Part shown: piece by piece, positions 55,893 to 64,000 of the stretch
How the letters are laid out: every line of letters begins with the position of its first letter
Numbering within the stretch: the first letter of the stretch is position 1
NCBI GenBank assembly: GCA_028641055.1
Contig: CM054060.1
Location: 297,202,462 to 297,266,461, forward strand
Source: Alopecurus myosuroides
Lineage: Eukaryota > Streptophyta > Magnoliopsida > Poales > Poaceae
DNA: 64,000 bases
Reading direction: 5' to 3'
Program-made: the position numbers and the translations under genes
The notes under the pieces: model-generated
What the model was told of the DNA's origin: nothing
Databases searched by the model: none
The model's input: only the letters and a program-made list of their open reading frames with translations

Positions 55893-57190
55893 CAGGATTG
55901 AGGGACAACTCTGATTTTTGTGTTTGTCCGGCGTATAAATCGAGAAAGAAATGAGACGAATTAAGACAATTTCTGTTCGGGATGACAGTTCCACAGGTGA
56001 TCAAAATCCTCTACCAGGTAACATGAATATATATTGAGCTACAATCTAGTTTTAGGGGATGTTATGCTTTAATTGTGTGCTGCAAAGTTTATGCCTTATC
56101 AGAGTTGCATTGCGATTATCAGAGTTATGCTTTAACTTGGCATATTATGAATATATATTGAGCTACAATATAGTTTGTGCTTTAACTTGGTAGATTATGC
56201 CTTATCAGAGTTGCATTGCGATTTAACTTTGTGCTGCAAAGTTTCAGTTTCTGTGTTGAATTGAGCAGGAAAATTAAGTGAGATGTGATATAAATATTGT
56301 TGAGAAGGTGCAGGTTAAGAGAAAATTATCAGGAGAACATCCTCAGTACTGAGAAGGAGCAATGGTTCAGAGCTAGAGATGGGTGATAGATAAACTTTCA
56401 GATTTTAGTTAGTTCAGGAGTATGTGTTTCAATGATCATCTCTGGCTGTTGGTTCCTACGTGTTTTGTTTTTGACAAAACGGGCTCCCCCATCGATTTCA
56501 TATAAAGAAACCGCCTAGTTCTTACGACACTATGTTGGTTCCTACGTACATGCTCATAATTTTCTTGAATTATTTAGAAAAATATATGTGCGACAAAAGC
56601 TAGTAATTTCAGATAAAAGCCACCTTTTGTGAGTGCCCTGTTTGTAGTTATAACTTTCACATTTGGTATAGTTATCTTAAAACTTGAGCATGGCCAGGCT
56701 TCCCTTCTATGTTGATTTCGTGTAATTATGGACCTGGTCTGTGCACCACTTTTTTGTCTTGTGATATAATTAATGTGGCAATGGGTTTGTGAAGAACAAG
56801 AGCTGCCTACTAGTTAGGAAATCATTCCAGCGGCTCCTTGTAATCCAGTGATCTGATTGACCGTGAATTTTTGGGATCTGATTGACTGAATTTTTGGCGA
56901 CGGGAAACTAGTGATCGCACTTTGGTTACCACTAGGGTACCCTCTATATTCTATAGTTCAAAAAAAATGAACTATAGTTCATTTTTTTTGAACTAGAGAG
57001 GGTAGATGATACACTAGTAGTGACCCATTGCCACCATCAGGGGAAACCAGCGGTGTAATTTTGAGCAGCGGATCACAGCTGCGGGAGGAGGAAACTAACT
57101 CCTGCCTATATATATATATATATGCGACGTTGTTTAGGGGAAGGTATGCCTGACCCCAATTTGGGGTCATGTGAGCATAGCGGGTCATTC
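55893..57190 (+). other. 3' flank of AP2 gene 2 and AT-rich sequence
   Basis: The first 730 bp show ordered matches to the flank of AP2 gene 1, plus a local duplication (56130-56225) of GCCTTATCAGAGTTGCATTGCGAT and GAATATATATTGAGCTACAAT. No gene is supported. A (TA)n run is at 57111-57122. Confidence 0.5.
56954..56995. repeat. 42-bp perfect palindrome
   Basis: The two 21-base halves (TAGTTCA8TGAACTA and its complement) form a perfect inverted repeat with no spacer. Short flanks, TACCCTCTATA and AGAGAGGGTA, extend it imperfectly. It may be the core of a tiny MITE or a recent inverted duplication. Confidence 0.9.
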
Positions 57191-57520
57191 AGGCTGCACG
57201 GTACGACACGGACTAGAAAAAGCCTGACATGATAACGACACGGCTCGTTGGGCATGATTGTCAAACGTGTCGGGCCGACCAACGGGCTTCGCCTCTGGAG
57301 TGGGCACGACACGGTTGGCCTATTTTGGCCCTATTATGGTCCAGATTCAAAAAATATAGGTAAAAATTCAAAAAAGAAAGAAAACGATGAGCTAATCGTG
57401 TCATACCGAGCCAGCCCACGGGCTTCAAATTGAAGCCAAACATGAGCACCGTGCTAGGGCCTGTTTAGTTCGTGCCGGGCTAAATTCACGTTGGACTTTT
57501 TTTTGTGCCACGGGATGGCC
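57191..57520. repeat. Dispersed repeat rich in CGTGCC/GGCACG motifs
   Basis: Sequence such as GCACGGTACGACACGG, CGTGTCGGGCCGACC and CGTGCCGGGCTAAA belongs to a repeat type common in grass intergenic DNA. I do not know its class and see no clean terminal repeats. Confidence 0.35.
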
Positions 57521-59038
57521 TGTTTGGCCAGCTATACATGTGGCTATATTTTGATGGTTATATAGTGTTACTAGAAGGATACCCCTCCGGTTGCAGCGGG
57601 ATCTCTTTAGAAACTATAAGAAATGTCGATGCATCATTTCGATGGAGAGGCTGGCGGTCTCTTGAGAAAATAGGTATGATACATTATGTATTCTAAAAAA
57701 ATTATTTGATGACACTCGAAATACTAAATTTAATAGACTTGTGATGAGTGTATATTATTAATACTGATAATTAAATAGTTTTAAAAATGGGTGTTGTGGA
57801 GCTTGCATGACATGATTAATAGATATTAGTGGAGATGACATGGACAACTGATTGGCTAAGAGGATGGATAATGCGGTAGCTTGCATGTGAGATACAAAAA
57901 TAATTAATGCATGTTAGTAAGGTTTTGTTTTTATAAAAGATATAGATAGATGTGATGCTATAAAGAATTTTCTAGAGTGGTGTTTTCCTCTATGTTTGTA
58001 TTTTTAGGGTCTACACATCTTCTAGAAATCCGGTAAGGTTGGTCTAACATTAATCACTGAAAATTTTTCTGACGTTTTAGCGTATATTGCTTTGACAGAT
58101 TCCGCAGAGCTACATCACGATAGTTCATTCTCTTTCATTTGTGCATATGAACTCCAATTTTATATTATATTAATTCAAACTTTCAAGTTTCAACCACACA
58201 TGGTTCAACAACATTTAAAATATCAAATTCCGCAAATTTCAAATACAACAAGAATACAAGAAGCTTCAGGAAACTATTGCTCATGTAGCTACCACATACG
58301 CGCAATGAGGTCGTCATTAACCTTCTCATGTGATGACCAATCTTGTATCTTATAGTGTTTAATATTATAATGACAAAGGTGAACTAAGCAAGATGGATGA
58401 CATCAGCAAGGTAGTAGCTCATGTCATAGTCACCAATATTGACTTTGAAGTTGCATGCAGGATGGACTTTCAAGTTTTATCCAATGCCCCCTTGCATCCA
58501 GGATGGGTCTGAGTCATGCTAAGTTGACACATGGGTCATCCTTGCCTCCATCGCTTTGCTGTGAGACTCCTCTAATCCAATTGCTTACTTATTATTTATA
58601 TGGGATTTTTAGCCACACGACGAGAGAAACACGGCAAACATTTAGAAACATGTATCACCTTCAGGAGAAGATTAGCAAGGAAAACACCACGGGGATCGAA
58701 GGCATCTTCACCACACTCATCGATAATATGCTAATCTCCGCCATGGATACAAATTATTTCACCCCCTAAACTATTGGTTTGTGGTAGTAGTGTGTATCTA
58801 TTTCTCAATATGTTTCTACGTTTATAGATCATATGAGCTTGTCTACATGATTATGATCAATGGTATTTAATTTTTATGGTGGTTTCTTGTTTATGAGATA
58901 GATTATAATATGAAATTTCTTTGTGATATTTTATTATGAAATATTAATATAGGCATAGTAGTTACGGCGCTCTAGATGCTATATCCGATTAATTTAGTGG
59001 ATAGAATAATATTGAGAATCGTGTGCATTGGGAGCAAC
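57521..59038. other. AT-rich stretch without a supported gene
   Basis: No gene or complete element. The part 58690-58960 (CATCTTCACCACACTCATCG, CCATGGATACAAATTATTTCACC, ATGGTATTTAATTTTTATGG) resembles an eroded Gypsy-type LTR. Confidence 0.3.
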
Positions 59039-60975
59039 TATTTTTTTTTTGAAAAGGGGATCATCGCCACGGTCTCTGCATCGAGACGATACACACATCC
59101 CACATATATTTCATAGTTTAAATTATAAGATTTTACAACTCAAGCATCACATAAAGTTGCAACATGAAGCATCGAAATTGAGAAAACGAAAAATGTCAAT
59201 GCATCATGCAGCCACTTAGCATGCCGCCATCTGCCCTAGCTAAAGATAGCCCAATTTAGCGACATCAACCGAGTGTACAAAGTATCCAAACGGCTCCGTT
59301 GATCAGCTTATAGGAGAAAGGACCATATTTGGATCCAATATGTGGCGCGATGGATAAACTGCAAAAAATGGGCAAAACCTCTGTTGTTAAACACAACATT
59401 ATTAAGCCAATTTCAAATTTCCAAATAAAAGCACACACACCAAGAACGAATGCGAGGATTTTTTTATCAACCCATTTAGTCAGTTACCAAACATATTAGT
59501 GATATTGGTGGGTGGATAAATATTAAAAATAAAATGAAGAAATTTCCAAACATGTCGTGCAAACTGATAAGAGATAAATAAATTCTCAACAAACTCCACT
59601 ATATCACAAAAAGAACATTTCTTACGTCTGGCCCAACGCCTCTTATCAATATTAACTATACTTAGTAAAACCTTTCTATTTAAAAACCACATGAAAATCT
59701 TAATTTTGTAGTGGTACCATAAGTTTCGAAAGCTATTTTCGTAAAAATCGCGTGTGTCCATTCATCAGGTTTGCATAGATAGATTTAACAGAAAATATGC
59801 CAGATTGTGTCAAATTTCATTTTAAAAAATCATGCACCATCGATGATAGAGATACACTCATTAGTATCTCCACTAGATGCATCCAAGAGGTCCATTTGTT
59901 GCCCGTAAATCTCAATGTTTTGAGGCACTATATTTAACACATTTGCAACCATGACCTGTTTGTGATGCACATTATCATATAAAGAAGGATATTGAAGGGA
60001 TAATCGGATATCACCCAACCAAGTGTTCTCTGAAAAATCTCATACCTTGTTCATTACCTACTAACAGAGGCATACGGTTAAAAAATATCATGCTTTGCAC
60101 CCAAGATTCCTTCAAAAACAGAAAACAATGGGTTTAGCTTCGCATTGAGACAATTTTTGGTAGCAAATAAAGTTACTATAAGGTAATTCATTCCACATCC
60201 CTTCTTCATGATGTAATTTTAAAAGTAATTTTCTTATTGATTTTTTTAATATACGGCAAATGATATTCCTTTTCGTAAGAAGTTGTTTTTTCCTTTGTTT
60301 GAACACTTTGCCAAAAGAAACAAAAGAGGTAGAAATTTAATTTTTTCTGTACACCCAGTAGGTATTATAAAAAAAAATAAGAAACACTAGTAAGCTAGTT
60401 AACATTAAATTTATTATAAAAAGACAATGCCCTATGAAAACATCTTTCCTATCTAGGATCCTACTTTACGTTCAAACTAATTTTCAAATAGTTTCCACTC
60501 TTTGCTAAGAAACATATGATAATGAATGGAAATTACCATGTACCAAAGAGATCTAGCCAATCTCACACCCAAATATACGAAGATAATTATTTTATACCTC
60601 CTTATATTTGTCAAAACAATACATTTTGCTCATGTGAAAATGAATCTTAGACCTAATAGTTTCCCAAAAAGGATTAATTAGATTCTTGTTCAACGCCTTT
60701 TGTAAGTCGTGCTCCACAAACAAAATAGTGTCATCCGCATACTGAAGAATGGATGCCCACTCGACTAGGTGAGGTGGCAACCCCCAAGTTTGGCCATCCT
60801 CCTTTACCTCTACAATAACAACTAACATATGTACAAATATATTAAATATCAAAAGAGACAACAAATCCCCTGTCCTTAAACCCTTTAGAGTCTCAAAGTA
60901 GTGACCAATGTTATCATTAACACGAATCCCAGCACCCCCACCATGCACAACCATGAAATCCATTCACATTACCGA
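59039..60975 (-). pseudogene. L1-type LINE remnant on the minus strand
   Basis: Reading leftwards from 60975: GAGIRVNDNIGHYFETLKGL, a damaged Q/RTGD version of the RQGD motif, and YADDTILFVEHDL (YADD at 60730-60741). Then come a zf-RVT-like part (59480-59761: LWYHYKIKIFMWFLNRKVL, CSFCDIVEFVENLF) and a 3' tail CCCCTTTTC followed by an A run (T run at 59041-59050). Frames are broken by stops and shifts. GGAGCAA occurs just outside both ends (59031-59037 and 60976-60982) and may be a short target duplication. It is 5'-truncated within the reverse transcriptase. Confidence 0.75.
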
Positions 60976-62524
60976 GGAGCAAAACCTTCATGCGTATGCC
61001 TTGTTGCAAGAAAGAAAATTTGATTTATCATGTGACTTTTCAAAATATATTTAAAAATGAATCCATAAGTTTTTCTACGAGTTTCATGGATGGTTTAATA
61101 CAGTATCACCACTCCCTCTCAAATATTTCTTCCTGGGATAAAATTATTTTTGGGAAAATAAATTTTGAGCCGTAGATGTAGCCTGATTTGTCCAGACCTT
61201 TGTACAAAATTTAATGCTCACATTTAATATGAAAATCATTATATACTACTAAATTCTATACACATGTTTTTATTGGTCATCAAGTGATCACACTGAAATT
61301 AAGCTTAGACAACGTTAAATCGCCATAATGCAACTCAGCAAACATGACCATCAAAATAATCTTTATTACAACCAAATTTTTTGGTAAAAATCATTACGAA
61401 ATTCATCTAGACTTAGAGCTTTCTTATGTTCCATATAAAAGATATAATCTAACAATTCCTCTTTGTGAATTCCTATTTTGGTACATAGAAGTATATGCTT
61501 CCAACACCAAATATTATTTTAAATTTTCAAAGAATTACGGCAAAGAATTCTCATGTATATCTCGATGTTTTTATAGAAAGGACAAAAAATGTCTCACAAA
61601 AATCCTTTTTGGCAAATTTTTTTGTATTTCTTACACGCGGCATAAAATATTTCCATTTTCCATGCAACCACGCACATAAAATTTCGAGATGTACTAGTAA
61701 AATGGTTTGTCCAATGTTTTTGGCATTTACAAATATGTTTAAATTGGATTTACAGGAGGATATGCTCCAGATACGAAAACACCACTCCAAGAACTCTTGT
61801 TCATTCATTGCACAATAAAAATGCAAGGCTTAGTTGAGGCTGCAGATGCCCGAACAACTATTGCCATGTTGTACTCTTCTGAGGGCCCATATTTCCCTGG
61901 TATGACGGGCCTACGGGTAGAATTTTGTGTTCATGTAATTCGGGTGTGTTGGTGAATGGCGTGGAGCTCCTCCTTTCTTCCCCGCCTCTTGCAGTACCAT
62001 GTCCATATTCTATGCATGAGTGGTCATTTTGTTTAGTTTCGGCCTCGCAACAATCTCTAGGTTTTATTTCTAGCAGCGATTATTTAATAGATATAAATTC
62101 CAACAATCCACACTTCTTCGCTTTAGTAATTCTGCATTTCCAATCCTAGCAGCATCAGTTCATATCCGTTTTACGGGTAGTACTAGACCTAGGATTTCCA
62201 GGAGGTTTCGAGGCCGCACAATACACTTCACTGGAAATAATAAAGGTACATCATAAAAAAAAATCAATATACATAATTATTATACTAGAAACACGTTTTA
62301 AGTATCTGTTATAAAATTCAAGTAAATTTTATCTACTTTAACTCGGGACTACACAATCGTTAAAGAATATAATATATCTTTTCTTGTGAATTAAAAGAAT
62401 ATAATATATCAAAATTTCTTGTTGTATATAGTTCTATCTTCGTGTTTTGGGTTGTATCTCTATATATCATGGTATGTATATTTTTGTGTCTTTGTGTTAT
62501 TTTCAACAAAATTTGTCAACGTGA
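60976..62524. other. AT-rich stretch with a degenerate copy of the 26845 repeat
   Basis: No gene. About 61490-61775 shares ordered motifs with 26845-27190 (GTATATCTCGATGTT, TTACACG.GCATA.AATATTT, GGATATGCTCC). The remainder is unassigned. Confidence 0.3.
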
Positions 62525-63610
62525 ATACCTAATACCTTCAAAATGTATCTATAATTTTTGATTGTTTCATGCTACTATTATACCATTGTCATATCTTTCT
62601 ACTATGATTAAATGTAATTTTATATCATTTTCTTGGACTAACCTATTAATTTAGTGATATTTTATTTCTTTTATTGTTCGTGCGTCGCATAAAAGGTGAA
62701 AACTGAAGTTGCTTGAAAAAATCTCAGAAAATTCCGAAAACTCTTGACTTCGTGAGACTGACATGGAGGAGCAACACTCCAAAGGAGGGGAAGCCTATAG
62801 CCTAACCATCGTCCCATGACACGGGCCGGGCCCACAGGTCCTCTCCTTTGCCCTCTCGTGCCGCCTCTTCACCTCTAAATTCCTCATACATAAATCCTAG
62901 AGGAGAGAAGTTACTTTTCCATGTTTGGATACAGAGTTGTCGTCGTTGCGGAAACCCTAGTTTCGTGGGTCTAGAGTCATGTTCCGACACCCTGTCAAAG
63001 AGGGAAATCATCACCGGAGTCATATACACAATCATGGTCGCCTCCATGATGATGTGTGAGTAGTGCATCATTGGACTACCGGTCCATAGCTTTATATAGA
63101 TGTTTTTTTTTCATGTTCTTCAATACAAAGGTCTCATGACCGGTCTAACATAATCGAGATGCATATGACGCAACTGCTACTAGTTGTTGTGTTTGTTGGG
63201 ATATGATAAATTGTGATGTTATGATCAGATTGTGCATGTTATTTATATGATGCTATTGTTATCATGTTATTGCTTTATTTACGTTCGTATATGGTTTCTT
63301 ATTTATATGTTTACTTTGGCCAATTATGTGTAAGACCACAAGAGGGAGTGGGTGTTCGAACTAGCCTTTCTTTCTCTGTGCCCGAGTTATAAAAATGTGT
63401 ATGAGTGGGTGATGTGTTGTTTCTCTAACGGTAAAACAATGGTGTTTGTGTAGTTTTGTTGATAATAAATATTTCTTCCATATGTGCAGTGTTAAAAAAA
63501 TACTTTGTAGTTGACAGCTTAATAAATAAAGATGCAAGCATAGAACAGGTCTCGAAGTAGACTATTAGTTATGGATGCGGTTCACTAACGGTCTATATAT
63601 GTTTGACATA
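62525..63610 (+). repeat. Partial Gypsy-type LTR (TGATACGT group)
   Basis: ATGTATCTATAATTTTTGAT, TTTCTTGGACTAACCTATTAA and CTCCATGATGATGTGTGAGT occur in the order seen in LTRs of the 44301 type. The expected start TGATACGT is eroded and the end (CTATACTTGTGGG) is missing, so this is a truncated LTR. The GC-rich part 62800-63000 has open frames on both strands with no gene signature. Confidence 0.5.
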
Positions 63611-63971
63611 ATTTCTCTATGAAAATTTCCATGAACATTCATTTTATCATAATTGTTTGTTCCCAATTATGTCAATTGCCCATGGACAGATTAAAAATGC
63701 AGTGCACGTTCACCAGCATTTTGCAGCGGGTGCTCGTGTTGCTTGCGCTCTTGAGTGTTGCGGATGTGACGATCGAGCAAGCCATCATTGGGACCCGCGT
63801 TTCACAGGAGAAAGAACGGGCGCGGAGGGCGGCGTAAGCATTTCCGTGGTGCCGGACGCATACCACTAGCTGGTTGGTAGCGCCTCCTCGTCTCAACTTG
63901 TGAAACTATGCCCCCCGTTTCATTCTTTATATTTATTACAACCTTGTTTACTCACTTTTCATTATTGCTAC
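63611..63971 (+). other. Unassigned sequence with a short GC-rich frame
   Basis: Frames of about 70 codons (63619-63837, 63657-63869) lie in a GC-rich patch but show no family signature. I do not call a gene. Confidence 0.2.
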
Positions 63972-64000
63972 TTTTTTCGAAATGGAGGTTGGACCCCAGC
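63972..64000 (-). mobile_element. LINE/SINE 3' end at the window edge
   Basis: TTTTTTCGAAATGGAGGTTG on the plus strand is the complement of the typical ...CCATTTCGAAAAAA end of grass LINEs or SINEs. The body lies outside the window. Confidence 0.4.

Noticed and set aside
57100..57125. (TA)n run as a TATA promoter
   Set aside because: A simple repeat with no gene downstream.

Overview
The window looks like intergenic DNA from a large grass genome, most probably Triticeae (wheat, barley, rye or Aegilops). The evidence is the transposon content: BARE/Angela-like Copia LTRs beginning TGTTGGATG, Gypsy-type LTRs beginning TGATACGT with a TGGCGCCGTTGCCGGGGA-type primer site, Stowaway MITEs with CTCCCTCCGT ends and TA duplications, PIF/Harbinger-like elements flanked by TAA/TTA, L1-type LINE remnants and a Cassandra-like LTR carrying 5S rRNA sequence. 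All element names rest on reading motifs by eye, not on a database search.

Only two host genes are convincing. Both are intronless, GC-rich, plus-strand genes for AP2/ERF-type transcription factors: 24234..26126 (four complete AP2 domains plus three remnants) and 54795..55892 (two complete AP2 domains plus decayed pieces). Their 5' leaders, start regions and 3' flanks are recognisably alike, so they are paralogues. About 28.7 kb of nested transposons now lies between them.

Layout from left to right. 1-3012: 5' part of a minus-strand Copia element (LTR, PBS, gag, protease, integrase) cut by the window edge; gag and pol share one frame, broken by one UAG in the zinc knuckle. 3774-22980: a minus-strand Gypsy-like complex bounded by two related LTR-like repeats. 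It was invaded by a 4.3-kb solo LTR (6560-10861, TSD TTATG) and by a complete non-autonomous LTR element (13197-19871, TSD GTAGT/GTAAT). 22981-28292: MITEs, AP2 gene 1 and a gene-carrying Harbinger-like element. 28516-38861: a BARE-like Copia element whose 5' LTR holds another solo LTR (29120-30513, TSD ATACA). 39715-39981: Cassandra-like LTR. 43603-52183: a second gene-carrying Harbinger-like element split by a non-autonomous LTR element (44301-51759). 52187-54571: LINE remnant ending about 225 bp before AP2 gene 2. 55893-64000: gene 2 flank, a perfect palindrome, a second LINE remnant on the minus strand, and LTR and LINE fragments.

The two complete non-autonomous LTR elements (13197-19871 minus, 44301-51759 plus) share internal sequence although their LTRs are largely different. 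The most unusual coding feature is the reiterated, partly decayed AP2 array in gene 1. I see no CRISPR, operon, phage or bacterial-type feature and no functional tRNA or rRNA gene.
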